Shown: piece after piece, positions 22,758-33,205 of the stretch
Numbering within the stretch: the stretch's first letter is position 1
Layout: the number at the start of each line of letters is the position of its first letter
Origin: Colwellia sp.
GTDB lineage: Bacteria; Pseudomonadota; Gammaproteobacteria; Enterobacterales; Alteromonadaceae
Assembly: GCA_029938115.1 (NCBI GenBank)
Contig: JAPYOP010000018.1
Span: 18,483 to 82,482 of the forward strand
Direction: 5' to 3'
Length of the DNA stretch: 64,000 nt
Notes under the pieces: model-generated
What the model was told of the DNA's origin: nothing
Database searches by the model: none
What the model saw: only the letters and a program-made list of their open reading frames with translations
Program-made: the position numbers and the translations under genes

Positions 22758-23579
22758 TTAATAGTTGCAAGCAGGATTTTTCTCAAGGGTAAGTGATGCC
22801 ATTTGTCCGAAAATGTTTTGTGTTGATTCATTGACGCCAAAACTTCCAATGTACGGTAACTCATCGGCAGATTCACCTGTGATTACTTGGTAAAGTACTA
22901 AAGATGTTAATAGCTTTCCGGTTGAGTTAGCGTGATTACCATCTGATTGATGCATATCTATATTTGAATCAAGATCAATTATTGCATCCCAAGTAAGACC
23001 TATTGGTGCAACGCAGGCAGAGTCTTGTTCAGCAATTTCTTTATGCAGTAGGTGAACTTGTAATCCTTCAGTATTGTTATTAAACCGTGGATGTTCAGGG
23101 AAAAGTATTGGTGTTGAGCCCTGAGTTTTAGCTAGTTGAATTAAGCTCACGGCAGCATCAGTAGAATAAGATATTAGACCACTAGCAGAATACTTTTGTG
23201 CCTGTAAAATGACATGTGTCCAAGGTGTATTAACTAAGTTTTCCAAAGTGGTTCTATCGGATATTCTTTCTGATAAAAAGAATCCATCTAAGGGCGTTAA
23301 TATAGTCACTTGCTTTTCTGGAAATCGAGCTTTAATCAGGCGTTCAACTATTCCTCCTACACCTTGAGAATGGCTGTTACCTAGTAATAATATTTGATAG
23401 TGATCTACAACCTGGTTATTTGGAATAGGTAAGTCACTTTGTGCACTGGCAAGTATTTCTTTTATATATGTTGCGTCAGTTTTTGGAGATGGCTCTGGCT
23501 CTGTTGGTGGCGCAGATTCGCCCCCATTACATGCCGTAAGTATTAAAATTAATAGGCAAAAACTGTACAACTTTATCAC
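22758..23579 (-). CDS. SGNH-hydrolase-like lipoprotein
   Basis: 273 residues from a GTG start. The lipobox LTAC puts the lipidated cysteine at residue 17, followed by a Pro/Glu linker. Then LLLGNSHSQGVG resembles SGNH block I, with Ser69 as nucleophile, and SDGNHANSTGK near the C-terminus resembles block V (Asp-x-x-His). Residues between are conserved-looking (HVILQAQKYS). The serine, glycine and Asp-His positions are consistent with an esterase or acetylhydrolase at the membrane surface, but the family match is distant. The gene starts 11 bp past the dgt stop, so it is likely co-transcribed with dgt. Confidence 0.65.
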   Translation of the reverse strand: MIKLYSFCLLILILTACNGGESAPPTEPEPSPKTDATYIKEILASAQSDLPIPNNQVVDHYQILLLGNSHSQGVGGIVERLIKARFPEKQVTILTPLDGFFLSERISDRTTLENLVNTPWTHVILQAQKYSASGLISYSTDAAVSLIQLAKTQGSTPILFPEHPRFNNNTEGLQVHLLHKEIAEQDSACVAPIGLTWDAIIDLDSNIDMHQSDGNHANSTGKLLTSLVLYQVITGESADELPYIGSFGVNESTQNIFGQMASLTLEKNPACNY

Positions 23580-23590
23580 AGCATTAATCC

Positions 23591-24934
23591 TTAACTTAAA
23601 TGATAGGTAGCCGCCGCATTGGCGACAAACAAGGTTTGGTGTAAGCGACTAGCATATTCATCGGTCATACCGGCAACATAATCAGCAATTACTCGATAAG
23701 CATTTTCATCATTGTCGATGGCTTGTTGCCAACGTTTGGCGCTATTGTTGGGTAACAGACGTAAGGGATCAGAAGAGAGTGCTTCGAATAATTCCATTAC
23801 AATTTGTTGACCTCGGTATTCCAGTCGTTGAATACTTGTTTGCTTTATCACAAAATTATAAACAAAATCTTTGAATATTTGCAGTACTTGCATGGTGACT
23901 TCGGGCAACGTTGCATTATATTTTAATAATGCTTCTTCAAAGTTTACTTCGCTATGACGTTCATTCAAATCAGTCAATTCAATGGCAGTGATCAAGTAAT
24001 TTACTAAGCCGCCAATGGCATCTTTTTGTAAGTGGTGTTGCTCGCTAAACAGTTTTTTTGTCAAGGTTTGGCTGTATTGATCAAGCCAGTTATCATCAAG
24101 TACCTTAAGTTTTTCAATAACATGGATGTCAAAATCTTGTTGGTTTACTATGCCTGTCACAATCGCATCTTCAAGATCATGAATACCATAAGCAATATCG
24201 TCGGCAAGCTCCATAATAGAGCAATCTAAAGATTTAAAGCGAGTTTTGCTATGACCATTTTTTCCAGTATTGATATGTTGAAATTGCGCTCTATCTTTTG
24301 AAGATAAAGGCGATAATAACCATTCAATAATATCCTTGTCGTCAAGGTATAACCCCTTAGGTGGATGCCATTCATCAGCTTTTAGTTGTCTAAAGTTATC
24401 AATACTTGTGCTTTTAACCGGCTTATTTAATTGTTCTAATGTTTGTGGATATTTCATCAAGCCTAACAAGGTTCTGCGGCTTAAATTCATACCGTGGTGT
24501 TCACTAAATGGCTCTAAACGGGCGACTATTCTAAAGGTTTGCCCGTTACCTTCAAAGCCACCGTGATCACGCATCATATAGTGCAAGGCAACTTCACCAC
24601 CATGACCGAAGGGAGGGTGCCCTATATCATGTGCTAAGCAAATTGCTTCAATTAAACTGTCACTAGCAGGGAATAAAACTTGGCAAAGCTCAGGATACTT
24701 ACAGCGAAGTTGTGCGGTAATACCCGAGCCTATTTGTGCGGCTTCAAGTGAATGAGTTAAACGGGTTCGATAAAAATCGCTTTGCCCACTGCCCATTACT
24801 TGAGTTTTTGATTGTAAGCGTCTAAATGCAGCGGAGTGTAAAATACGAGCGCGATCACGTTGAAAGGGATCTCGGTGATCTTGTTGTCTTTTAGATACTT
24901 TTTTTAATCGTCTCTCAAGCCAAATTTCACTCAT
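23591..24934 (-). CDS. dgt: Deoxyguanosinetriphosphate triphosphohydrolase-like protein (HD domain)
   Basis: 447-residue dNTP triphosphohydrolase; releases tripolyphosphate from dGTP. HD metal motifs: TRLTHSLEAAQIG, the HD pair in CLAHDIGHPPFGHGGE, and MELADDIAYGIHDLEDA. The N-terminal RRLKKVSKRQQDHRDPFQRD and the RRLQSKTQV segment are typical of the shorter bacterial Dgt class (dGTPase type 2/3) rather than the 505-residue E. coli enzyme. It is followed at 11 bp by the lipoprotein gene. Preceded by cmoB on the same strand with a 57-bp gap. Confidence 0.9.
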   Translation of the reverse strand: MSEIWLERRLKKVSKRQQDHRDPFQRDRARILHSAAFRRLQSKTQVMGSGQSDFYRTRLTHSLEAAQIGSGITAQLRCKYPELCQVLFPASDSLIEAICLAHDIGHPPFGHGGEVALHYMMRDHGGFEGNGQTFRIVARLEPFSEHHGMNLSRRTLLGLMKYPQTLEQLNKPVKSTSIDNFRQLKADEWHPPKGLYLDDKDIIEWLLSPLSSKDRAQFQHINTGKNGHSKTRFKSLDCSIMELADDIAYGIHDLEDAIVTGIVNQQDFDIHVIEKLKVLDDNWLDQYSQTLTKKLFSEQHHLQKDAIGGLVNYLITAIELTDLNERHSEVNFEEALLKYNATLPEVTMQVLQIFKDFVYNFVIKQTSIQRLEYRGQQIVMELFEALSSDPLRLLPNNSAKRWQQAIDNDENAYRVIADYVAGMTDEYASRLHQTLFVANAAATYHLS

Positions 24935-24991
24935 ACTTATCCTTTATTTTTATGACTGTTTAATACTTTAACAGCTAAGTTATTAAAGATA

Positions 24992-25957
24992 CTAGGTATT
25001 AGCAATAAAAATGGCGCGTTGTGGGGCAGGGTATCCTTCAATTGTTTTGCTATTATCTTGTGAGTCTAAAAAATCTGATAGCGATTCAGTGTCAATCCAA
25101 TCGGTTTTTCTTTGTTCATCTAGCGCGGTAATATCGGTATTTACCACGCGTATATTATTAAAACCACAGCGTTCTAACCAAGCACACATGGCTTTAGCAC
25201 TTGGTAAAAACCAGACGTTACGCATTTTTGCATAGCGCTCTCCAGGTACTAATACGGTATTTTCATCGCCGTCGACAATTAAGGTTTCTAATACTAACTC
25301 TCCGCCTTTGACTAATTGCGCTTTTAATTGGTAAAGAAAATCAATAGGAGAGCGGCGATGGTATAAAACACCCATGGCAAAAACAGTATCAAAAGCCTTC
25401 AGCTCTGGTAGCTGCTCAACACCTAGGGGTAACAAATTTACGGTGTCGTCCTGAATAAAATGCTGCACAGCTTTAAATTGCATTAAGAACAGTTGTGTCG
25501 GGTCAATACCAACAACAAACTTTGCACCTGCGCCGCGCATTCGCCATAAATGATAACCACTGCCGCAACCAATATCTAATACATATTTATTAGACAAATC
25601 ACTAATATGCTCAGCTAACCTATCCCACTTATAATCGCTACGCCATTCGGTGTCTATGTGTAAACCATGAATATGGTAAGGTCCTTTACGCCAAGGTTTG
25701 AATTTTTTCAATAAGTTTTCTAAACGCTTATGCTCACCTTCATTAAAGTCTGCTTTACTGCCAACCGTTACGCTATGGCTTAAATCTACATTAGAGTTTT
25801 TAGCTTTTGGTAATGCGTCTAAGGTCTTTTGCCAATGTTTATAGTCGCCGTGCAAGTTGTTTTCGTGCCAATGCGTTAATTGCGCTGGCAAGGTATTTAG
25901 CCAATGACTGAGACGGTTAGTGGCAATTTGTTGATAAAACTTACTGAAATTTGTCAT
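24992..25957 (-). CDS. cmoB: tRNA U34 carboxymethyltransferase CmoB
   Basis: Transfers the carboxymethyl group of carboxy-SAM to 5-hydroxyuridine at tRNA wobble position 34, making cmo5U. 321 residues from the ATG at 25957 ([10 protein letters not shown]), matching the E. coli start and length; a TTG four codons upstream is less likely. Seen: [21 protein letters not shown]-binding [19 protein letters not shown] and [19 protein letters not shown]. It lies 62 bp behind cmoA, its partner, as in E. coli. Confidence 0.95.
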   Translation of the reverse strand: MTNFSKFYQQIATNRLSHWLNTLPAQLTHWHENNLHGDYKHWQKTLDALPKAKNSNVDLSHSVTVGSKADFNEGEHKRLENLLKKFKPWRKGPYHIHGLHIDTEWRSDYKWDRLAEHISDLSNKYVLDIGCGSGYHLWRMRGAGAKFVVGIDPTQLFLMQFKAVQHFIQDDTVNLLPLGVEQLPELKAFDTVFAMGVLYHRRSPIDFLYQLKAQLVKGGELVLETLIVDGDENTVLVPGERYAKMRNVWFLPSAKAMCAWLERCGFNNIRVVNTDITALDEQRKTDWIDTESLSDFLDSQDNSKTIEGYPAPQRAIFIANT

Positions 25958-26019
25958 AGAATTTTTCAATTTAATATTGTCTTGTTGATCATTGGTTCAC
26001 TTTAGTCGACTTACAAGGT

Positions 26020-26754
26020 TTATTTTATTGCGATAAAAGATACAAAATTAAAGCACTGAAACCAAGGTGAAACGTGTTTAAATCCGGCTTTGGTCAAGCG
26101 CGTAATGTGTTGCTCTATAGAGTCAGTGCGCATAACGTTTTCTAATGCCGTACGTTTTTGCGCTACTTCTAATTCACTATAACCATTGGCCCGTTTAAAA
26201 TCGTGATGCAAGTCAATTAAGTGCTCATCAATTACTGAGTTGTTATGGGATATTTTTTCTGAAATAACTAAAATACCCCCTGAATTAATACCACTAGCTA
26301 TGCTATTTATCAACGATTGGCGCTCAGCCTTGTCAATAAACTGCAAAGTGAAATTCAGTACGACCATCGACGCATTTTCAATTTTTATGTCTTGAATGTT
26401 CCCTTCAATAACTTCAACAGGGGTATCACCTTTAAAAGCATTTATATGCATTTTACAGCGATCAACCATAGCCGGAGAATTATCAACTGAGATTATTTGG
26501 CAGTTTGTTGCAGTGATACCTTTACGTATTGCTAATGTGGCAGCACCCAAAGAGCAACCTAAATCATAAATAGAGGTCTTTTTTTGTACAAAACGTTGGC
26601 TAAGACGGCCAATTGTGTCAATAATAGTATTATAACCTGGCACGGAGCGTGAAATCATATCAGGGAACACTTCGACAACTTGAGCATCAAAAGCAAAGTC
26701 TTTTACTTGAGTATGAGGATTCGAATAAATTAGATCAGTATCGGTGCGGTGCAT
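26020..26754 (-). CDS. cmoA: Carboxy-S-adenosyl-L-methionine synthase CmoA
   Basis: Makes carboxy-SAM from SAM and prephenate, the donor for CmoB. 244 residues, family-typical. Rossmann methyltransferase core with [35 protein letters not shown] and ISEKISHNN. The opening [16 protein letters not shown] is diagnostic of CmoA. cmoA-cmoB form the cmo5U pair on the minus strand. The start is 89 bp from the divergent diguanylate cyclase gene. Confidence 0.95.
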   Translation of the reverse strand: MHRTDTDLIYSNPHTQVKDFAFDAQVVEVFPDMISRSVPGYNTIIDTIGRLSQRFVQKKTSIYDLGCSLGAATLAIRKGITATNCQIISVDNSPAMVDRCKMHINAFKGDTPVEVIEGNIQDIKIENASMVVLNFTLQFIDKAERQSLINSIASGINSGGILVISEKISHNNSVIDEHLIDLHHDFKRANGYSELEVAQKRTALENVMRTDSIEQHITRLTKAGFKHVSPWFQCFNFVSFIAIK

Positions 26755-26843
26755 AGTAAATAATATTTAAACATTTTGTTTAGGTAATTACTTATTTTAA
26801 CTGATATTGCAGCAGATAAATAACTCTATTTTGAGAAATAAAC

Positions 26844-29705
26844 TTGTTGAAACCTGTCGTGAAATTTACCCTTAGTATTTTTATATTTTTAGCCTTGGTA
26901 ATGCATACCTCTATGTTATATGCCAAAGCGCAGCAGGCGATCACGACTGAAACATCTAATAAGCCGCTGACTATAGCCATAAATAAAACTTCATTCCCTT
27001 ATCACTTTGTTGATAAACAAGGAAAGGTTGCCGGGTTGATGCCTGACTTATGGCGCTTGTGGTCTGAAAAGCAACAAGTATCGATTGAATTTGTCATACT
27101 GCCTTGGCTTGAAACACTAAAACAAGTAAAAGAGGGTAAAGTTGATATTCATGCCGGCTTATCAATTATTGACAGGAGAAAAAAGGAATTTGGCTTTTCT
27201 AGTTCTTTGTTCCCTGTATATACCCATGTGTTTGTCAATTCTGATTTGATACACGTTAAAGGTATAGATGACTTAACACCCTATGCAATTGGTGTTGTTA
27301 ATGGCTCAGCTCATATTGACTTGCTGACTAAGACATTCCCTCAACTTGAACAAAAAATGTTTCCTAAAAGGATTGATCTATATAAATCTGCGATTAATAA
27401 AGAGATACTGGCTTTTACCGGACTTGAAAAACTTTCTACGAATTATCAATATTATCATCAACTCAATGCTATGTATCCTGCGCATAAACGATTGCGATAC
27501 AAACAAGGTAGTTATGGGGTAGCCGTTGCTAAAACAAACATAAGTTTACTTGAATTTGTTGAGCTAGGTATGTCAAAAATTAGCTTGTCAGAAAAATCTA
27601 CTATTGAAAGAAAGTGGTTAGGGATTGATAAAAGCAAGGATAGCTTATCTATCGCGTTTCCACCTGATTACCCTCCTTATGCCGCGCAGTCACCTACGGG
27701 TCAACCTCAAGGTCTTTTGATCGATATGTGGCGGCTTTGGGCTAAAAAAACAGGTACAAAAATAAACTTTGTTGCTAGAACTATTGAAGACAGTTTATCT
27801 TTAATTGAGAGCAATGATGTTGATGTTTTAGCTGCTTTCCCTAAAGAATGGCTTGATAACAATCGCTTTTCATTAGCAAATCCTATTTATCAATCAAAAG
27901 CTAAAATGTATGTTAGTACAAACGCTTCCCATATAAAGTCGCTATCCTATTTTGATGAGGAACAAGTTCGAACCAAAGTGGGTATCTGGCAAAATACACC
28001 GTTTAAGCAACAACTGTTAGCAAGGTATCCGAATATAAAATTTAAATATTTTCTAACTGTTGATGCATTACTTAAAGGGGCCGAGTTAGGTGAAGTTGAT
28101 GTATTTATTACTCATGCTGATTTTATGGATCTTAAGTTACTTAAAGCCAATTTACAGTCATTTTTTTATACGCTTGATATGGCAGCTTTTAATTCAGCAC
28201 TTTCACCCTTGATAAAAAAAGGTAATATCCGCTTAACGACTCTTATTAATGAAGGATTTGAGCAAATAGAGATAAGTCAATTTGTTGGTTTGGAAGATCG
28301 TTGGTTAAGTGGAGATAGCCATTATTACCAAAATTTATTCAAAAAAATAACACTGACCAAAGAAGAGGCGAAAGTTATAGCGCTAAACAAAGCGATTAAG
28401 GTTGGCTTTTTAAAGTCACTGGCGCCAACCGAGTTTCTTAACAAACAAGGATATTTTGCGGGTATTGATAGAGATATACTTGATTTAATTGCGGAACGCA
28501 CAGGCTTACGGTTTGACTACATAACTTATGACTCATGGCCTCAGCTATACCAAGGTATGTTTGTAGGCGATATTGATGTGATTTCTAGCTTTACTCCAAC
28601 AGACGAGAGAAAAGAAAAATTCTTGTTTTCTAAACAATATTGGGAAACACCTTGGGCTATTCTACATCCCCAGTATATAGGCCGCCAATCACAGTTAGCG
28701 GACTTTTCGGGTAAAAAACTAGCCATAGTTGAAGGCTTTTATTTGATTGATTATATTCGAGAAAATAATCCCGCAATCATATTAAATGTGGTTAGTAATA
28801 GAGAAGCAGGTTTGCAGGCGATTCAACAAGGAGAAGTAGATGGCTTGATTGAAACTATTTCATCAGCATCGCAATTATTAAAACAAGAAAGTTTAGTTAG
28901 TTTAGCTATCTCTGTAATAGAAGGTGTTCCGGCTGATCATAGTCATTTCGGTATTCAAAAAACCAAGCCTTTATTGGTTAATATTTTCGATAAGGGTATC
29001 GCAAGTATAAGTGCTCAAGAAAAAAATGACATTAATGAAAAGTGGTTTAGTATTGATATAAATACAGGGCTTGATAAAAATGTAGTGATGCGCGTAGCTT
29101 TACAGGTGGCCTTATTAATCGTTATTGTGCTCGTTGTCATGCTTATGTGGAATAGACGTTTAAAAACTGAAATAACACGCAGAAGGCAGCTCGAAGAAAA
29201 AATGAAGCATATGGCGACCCATGATGATTTAACTGGTTTAGCTAACAGAGTGTTACTGAAGGACAGAATAAATACCGCCATTGAATTTCATCAAAGGCAA
29301 TCGTTGTTAATGGCGGTGCTCTTTCTTGATTTAGACGGATTTAAAAATGTTAATGATACCTACGGGCATGATGTAGGTGATGAATTGTTGATGCATGTAG
29401 CAAAACGGTTACAGTCGTGCGTTCGAAAATCAGATACGGTAGTTCGTTTTGGTGGTGATGAGTTCGTTTTGCTGTTAACCGGATTACACCATAGTAATGA
29501 AGCAAGTTTTGTTGCTGATAAGGTATTACATCAATTGCAGTCGCCTTTTGAGTTATCTTCAACTACGGAGCAAATAGGCTGTAGCATTGGTATTTCTATG
29601 TACCCAAATGATGGCGACAATGATACTGATTTATTGAAAGTAGCGGATACCTTGATGTACAAAGTGAAAGCCGCAGGAAAAAATCATTACTTAGTCTCAA
29701 CTTAA
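26844..29705 (+). CDS. Diguanylate cyclase with three tandem solute-binding sensor domains
   Basis: 953 residues. Signal peptide (about 1-28), then three type-3 solute-binding-protein-like domains (about 41-265, 266-495 and 516-735), a membrane helix (about 747-771) and a GGDEF domain (about 785-945). The first two domains look duplicated: LMPDLWRLWSEK against LLIDMWRLWAKK. The cyclase signature is RFGGDEF (870-874), and an RxxD inhibition site (RKSD, 861-864) stands five residues upstream, so it should be active and product-inhibited. It should make c-di-GMP in response to periplasmic ligands such as amino acids. The start is uncertain: TTG at 26844 or 26847 has a GAGA upstream; GTG at 26859 also fits the signal peptide. 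Confidence 0.9.
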   Translation: MLKPVVKFTLSIFIFLALVMHTSMLYAKAQQAITTETSNKPLTIAINKTSFPYHFVDKQGKVAGLMPDLWRLWSEKQQVSIEFVILPWLETLKQVKEGKVDIHAGLSIIDRRKKEFGFSSSLFPVYTHVFVNSDLIHVKGIDDLTPYAIGVVNGSAHIDLLTKTFPQLEQKMFPKRIDLYKSAINKEILAFTGLEKLSTNYQYYHQLNAMYPAHKRLRYKQGSYGVAVAKTNISLLEFVELGMSKISLSEKSTIERKWLGIDKSKDSLSIAFPPDYPPYAAQSPTGQPQGLLIDMWRLWAKKTGTKINFVARTIEDSLSLIESNDVDVLAAFPKEWLDNNRFSLANPIYQSKAKMYVSTNASHIKSLSYFDEEQVRTKVGIWQNTPFKQQLLARYPNIKFKYFLTVDALLKGAELGEVDVFITHADFMDLKLLKANLQSFFYTLDMAAFNSALSPLIKKGNIRLTTLINEGFEQIEISQFVGLEDRWLSGDSHYYQNLFKKITLTKEEAKVIALNKAIKVGFLKSLAPTEFLNKQGYFAGIDRDILDLIAERTGLRFDYITYDSWPQLYQGMFVGDIDVISSFTPTDERKEKFLFSKQYWETPWAILHPQYIGRQSQLADFSGKKLAIVEGFYLIDYIRENNPAIILNVVSNREAGLQAIQQGEVDGLIETISSASQLLKQESLVSLAISVIEGVPADHSHFGIQKTKPLLVNIFDKGIASISAQEKNDINEKWFSIDINTGLDKNVVMRVALQVALLIVIVLVVMLMWNRRLKTEITRRRQLEEKMKHMATHDDLTGLANRVLLKDRINTAIEFHQRQSLLMAVLFLDLDGFKNVNDTYGHDVGDELLMHVAKRLQSCVRKSDTVVRFGGDEFVLLLTGLHHSNEASFVADKVLHQLQSPFELSSTTEQIGCSIGISMYPNDGDNDTDLLKVADTLMYKVKAAGKNHYLVST

Positions 29706-29802
29706 ACGATATCCAAGCCACCTCAATATGTAGTGTTTTGCGAAAATTAAGAAGGTTTGGCTAGGTATCAGCTATTAATGAAAATAATCATTCACCGCTA
29801 GG

Positions 29803-29830
29803 GTGACTTTAGTAATCTTTGCTTTATAAT
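29803..29830 (+). promoter_or_regulatory. Probable sigma-70 promoter of aspS
   Basis: GTGACT (29803-29808) and a perfect TATAAT (29825-29830), 16 bp apart. The promoter lies 67 bp before the aspS ATG. Confidence 0.5.
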
Positions 29831-29896
29831 ATGCGGCATTTAGGCTTGCAGTAAGTTTTGCGGGCAGCAGTTCATATTATTATCAAGGCAAAAACC

Positions 29897-31660
29897 ATGC
29901 GTACTCTTTATTGTGGTGAGGTTAATGAATCTCATATTGGTCAAGAAGTCACTCTTTGTGGCTGGGTAAATCGTCGTCGTGACTTAGGTGCAGTTATCTT
30001 TTTGGATCTTCGTGATCGCGAAGGCCTAGTTCAAGTTGTTTACGATCCTGATTTACCTGAAGTACTTGCTACAGCAAATACTTTACGTAATGAATTTTGT
30101 GTGCAATTAAAAGGTAAAGTGCGTGCTCGTCCTGAAGGGCAAGTAAATAAAACCATGAAAACAGGTGCTATTGAAGTATTAGGTTTAGAGCTGACTATTT
30201 TAAATAAATCTGCGCCATTGCCGCTTGATTCAAACCAAGTAAATTCAGAAGAGCAACGTTTAAAGTATCGTTATCTTGACTTACGCCGTGTTGAAATGAC
30301 TGAACGCATGCGTTTTCGCGCTAAAGTAACCTCTAAAGTGCGTAGCTCGTTAGAAGCATTAGGCTTTTTAGATATTGAAACGCCTATTCTTACTGCCGCA
30401 ACACCCGAAGGTGCCCGTGATTATTTAGTTCCAAGTCGTACCCATAAAGGTAAGTTTTTTGCTTTGCCACAATCACCACAATTGTTTAAGCAATTACTGA
30501 TGATGTCAGGCATGGAGCGCTACTATCAAATCGTTAAATGTTTCCGTGATGAAGATTTACGTGCTGATAGACAACCAGAATTTACCCAAATAGATATAGA
30601 AACTTCATTTATGTCTAGTGATCAAGTGATGGCAGTTACTGAAACGATGATTCGCGAACTCTTCAAAGAGATGCTTGATGTTGATTTAGGTGACTTCCCT
30701 CGTATGCCTTACTCTGAAGCGATGACGCGTTTTGGCTCAGACAAACCCGATTTACGTAACCCGTTAGAATTAGTTGATGTAGCTGATTTATTAAAAGATG
30801 TTGAATTTAAAGTATTCGCTGGCCCAGCTAACGATGAAAATGGTCGCGTTGCTGTTATTTGTGCACCAGGTGGCGCTAAAGCATACTCACGCAAGGGACT
30901 TGATGAATTAACTAAGTTTGTTGGCATTTATGGCGCTAAAGGCATGCCATGGTTAAAGGTTAATGACATCGACAATGGTATGGAAGGTTTACAATCGCCT
31001 ATCTTAAAATTCTTAACCGAAGATGTTGTTAGTGCATTGCTTAAACGCGTTAATGCTAAATCGGGCGATATTATTTTCTTTGGCTCAGATACGAACACTG
31101 TTGTTACTGAAGCATTAGGCGCATTACGCTTAAAATTGGGTGAAGATTTAGACTTGCTTGAAGGTGAGTGGAAGCCATTGTGGGTGGTTGATTTTCCAAT
31201 GTTTGAAGAAATTGACGGCCATATGCATGCGCTTCATCATCCATTTACCGCACCAACTGACTTAACACCAGAACAGCTTGAAGCTGATCCATTAGGGGCT
31301 TTATCTGATGCTTACGACATGGTCTTAAATGGTTGTGAGTTAGGTGGTGGTTCGGTACGTATTCATAAACAAGACATGCAGTCAGCTGCCTTTAGAATTT
31401 TAGGTATTGACGAAGAAGAAGCGCAAGAGAAATTTGGCTTCTTACTTGAAGCACTACAATATGGTGCTCCACCACATGCAGGTCTTGCTTTTGGTTTAGA
31501 CCGATTGGTGATGTTAATGACGGGCGCTAGTTCAATTCGTGAAGTAATGGCTTTCCCTAAAACCACTACAGCAGCTTGTCCGTTAACCAATGCGCCGGGT
31601 AATGCAAACGCAGCTCAGTTGGCTGAGTTGGGAATAAAAAAAGTTACGAGTAGCGAGTAG
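29897..31660 (+). CDS. aspS: Aspartyl-tRNA synthetase
   Basis: Charges tRNA-Asp. 587 residues from the ATG at 29897 ([11 protein letters not shown]), matching the E. coli start; the open frame reaches 13 codons further up with no support. N-terminal OB-fold domain with [12 protein letters not shown], class II motif 1 near [16 protein letters not shown], motif 2 [19 protein letters not shown], the bacterial GAD insertion (about 290-410) and motif 3 [12 protein letters not shown]. An AAGG ribosome binding site precedes the ATG. ruvC follows 76 bp later with repeat sequence between; yebC, often found here, is absent. Confidence 0.95.
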   Translation: MRTLYCGEVNESHIGQEVTLCGWVNRRRDLGAVIFLDLRDREGLVQVVYDPDLPEVLATANTLRNEFCVQLKGKVRARPEGQVNKTMKTGAIEVLGLELTILNKSAPLPLDSNQVNSEEQRLKYRYLDLRRVEMTERMRFRAKVTSKVRSSLEALGFLDIETPILTAATPEGARDYLVPSRTHKGKFFALPQSPQLFKQLLMMSGMERYYQIVKCFRDEDLRADRQPEFTQIDIETSFMSSDQVMAVTETMIRELFKEMLDVDLGDFPRMPYSEAMTRFGSDKPDLRNPLELVDVADLLKDVEFKVFAGPANDENGRVAVICAPGGAKAYSRKGLDELTKFVGIYGAKGMPWLKVNDIDNGMEGLQSPILKFLTEDVVSALLKRVNAKSGDIIFFGSDTNTVVTEALGALRLKLGEDLDLLEGEWKPLWVVDFPMFEEIDGHMHALHHPFTAPTDLTPEQLEADPLGALSDAYDMVLNGCELGGGSVRIHKQDMQSAAFRILGIDEEEAQEKFGFLLEALQYGAPPHAGLAFGLDRLVMLMTGASSIREVMAFPKTTTAACPLTNAPGNANAAQLAELGIKKVTSSE

Positions 31661-31735
31661 TGAGTATACGAGAGAAGCCTTTGCCTATTTTATTTGACTG
31701 CTTTCGTAACTCGAAGCTTATAATTCGTTACTGAA
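31645..31735. repeat. TTACGAGTAGCGAGT-type dispersed repeat
   Basis: The aspS-ruvC gap contains GTTACGAGTAGCGAGTAG at about 31643-31662 and, inverted, TTCGTAACTCGAAG near 31702. The same words recur at 32268, 44078, 48592 and near the window end. It is an intergenic repeat family; no coding potential is visible. The right-hand part must also hold the ruvC ribosome binding site. Confidence 0.5.
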
Positions 31736-31736
31736 T

Positions 31737-32264
31737 ATGTCTATTATCCTAGGAATTGATCCCGGCTCACGCTTTACCGGCTACGGGGTTATTAAACAGC
31801 AAGGTCGCAGCTTTATCTATCTCGGTAGTGGTTGCATTAAAGCGCTTAGTCAAGGTGAAGATCTGGGCTCGCGCTTGCAAACTATTTTTGCTGGGGTTTC
31901 TGAGATAATCTTACAGTTCAAACCTGATATGTTTGCCATTGAGCAGGTATTTATGGCGAAAAATCCCGATTCAGCTTTAAAGCTTGGTCAGGCGCGTGGT
32001 GCGGCTATTGTTGCCGCGACCAATAATGATTTGGTTATTGCCGAATATTCAGCTCGGCAAATTAAACAAGCCGTAGTAGGGACTGGCGCTGCGGATAAAA
32101 CTCAAGTACAACATATGGTAAAAACCATTCTTAAATTACCCGGTACGCCACAAGCGGATGCCGCCGATGCACTTGCTGTAGCCTTATGTCATGGTCACAG
32201 CCATGAAAGTTTAGCCAAACTTGCCGGACAAGCACAAAAAGTTGTACGTGGAAGACTGAGATAA
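31737..32264 (+). CDS. ruvC: Crossover junction endodeoxyribonuclease RuvC
   Basis: Dimeric resolvase that nicks Holliday junctions at symmetric positions. 175 residues, normal length. RNase H-fold acidic residues: Asp8 in ILGIDPGSR, Glu69 in FAIEQVF and the C-terminal DAADALAVA pair. Works with RuvAB, whose genes follow (ruvA after 189 bp, ruvB next), so all three parts of the branch-migration and resolution machine are together. Confidence 0.96.
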   Translation: MSIILGIDPGSRFTGYGVIKQQGRSFIYLGSGCIKALSQGEDLGSRLQTIFAGVSEIILQFKPDMFAIEQVFMAKNPDSALKLGQARGAAIVAATNNDLVIAEYSARQIKQAVVGTGAADKTQVQHMVKTILKLPGTPQADAADALAVALCHGHSHESLAKLAGQAQKVVRGRLR

Positions 32265-32267
32265 TTT

Positions 32268-32395
32268 AGTTACGAGCAGCTAGTTTCGAGTTGCGAACTG
32301 TTTGGCTCGCATGAATAATGTTACGTTAACCATAAAATAATGGGTATTGGTTTAATTCGTAACTTTTAACTCGGAACTCAAAACTGCTCTTTACT
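32268..32395. repeat. Inverted-repeat element of the ACGAG family between ruvC and ruvA
   Basis: Left part AGTTACGAGCAGCTAGTTTCG at 32268-32289; right part holds ATTCGTAACTTTTAACTCGG (about 32357), which is related in the reverse direction. The element fills most of the 189-bp gap. MITE-like, without open frame. Confidence 0.45.
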
Positions 32396-32453
32396 GTATA
32401 AATATCTAGTGGTATGCTTTTGTCATATTAACTATTTTCTTTAGGTTTATGCT

Positions 32454-33080
32454 GTGATTGGTCGTTTATCTGGTACTTTAGCTGAAAAGTTCCCCCCTGA
32501 AATCCTTATTGAATGTGCTGGTGTTGGTTATGAAGTCACTATGCCAATGACCAGTATTTATGCGTTGCCTGAGCTGAACGAGCAAGCGGTTATCTATACT
32601 CACTTTGTTGTGCGTGAAGATGCCCAGTTACTTTATGGCTTTGCTAATACTACCGAGCGAAAGTTATTTCGTTTATTAATCAAAGTAAATGGTGTTGGCC
32701 CAAAACTAGCTTTGGCAGTATTATCAGCCATGTCAGCCGATCAATTTGTTAGTTGTGTTGCCCATGATGACCTTTCCGGCATTGTAAAAATTCCCGGCGT
32801 TGGTAAAAAAACCGCTGAACGATTATTGATTGAAATGCGCGACAGGCTAAAAGATTGGAAAATGACCTCCTTAACACCTGCAACTGATGCAATACCAGTG
32901 CAATTAACCACAGAGCAAACGTTTGTCAATGCGTTTAACAGTAATAAAGGCGATGCAATAACGGCGCTTGTTTCTTTAGGTTATAAGCAGGTACAAGCGG
33001 ATAAAGCGGTTAAGCAAATCTTTAATGAAGGCATGACCAGTGAAGATGCGATACGTTTAGCTTTAAAATCGATGTTATAA
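32454..33080 (+). CDS. ruvA: Holliday junction branch migration protein RuvA
   Basis: Binds four-way junctions as a tetramer and recruits RuvB. 208 residues from a GTG start (MIGRLSGTL) with a TTTAGG ribosome binding site. OB-fold domain I (1-65), helix-hairpin-helix domain II ([18 protein letters not shown] and [19 protein letters not shown]) and a C-terminal domain III that contacts RuvB ([13 protein letters not shown]). Confidence 0.95.
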   Translation: MIGRLSGTLAEKFPPEILIECAGVGYEVTMPMTSIYALPELNEQAVIYTHFVVREDAQLLYGFANTTERKLFRLLIKVNGVGPKLALAVLSAMSADQFVSCVAHDDLSGIVKIPGVGKKTAERLLIEMRDRLKDWKMTSLTPATDAIPVQLTTEQTFVNAFNSNKGDAITALVSLGYKQVQADKAVKQIFNEGMTSEDAIRLALKSML

Positions 33081-33102
33081 ATTGGTAGTGATTAAGTAAA
33101 TT

Positions 33103-33184
33103 GTAGGTCGGCACGAACGAGGCCTATATGGATGTAGGTCACTTAGGTTATGTCTGGAACATATAACCTGAAGTGAGGCCCGAC
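33103..33184 (+). repeat. Nested REP-like hairpins between ruvA and ruvB
   Basis: An outer GTAG-led arm GTCGG (33107-33111) pairs with CCGAC (33180-33184). Nested inside, a second GTAG (33134-33137) leads a long imperfect hairpin TCACTTAGGTTAT...ATAACCTGAAGTGA (about 33139-33176). It ends 21 bp before the ruvB ATG. Confidence 0.6.
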
Positions 33185-33205
33185 AAAGAAAAAGTAGGAA
33201 TAAAA

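Noticed and set aside
33173..33205. N-terminal extension of RuvB
   Set aside because: The extra codons come from the REP-like repeat; the start at 33206 has the ribosome binding site and the family N-terminus.
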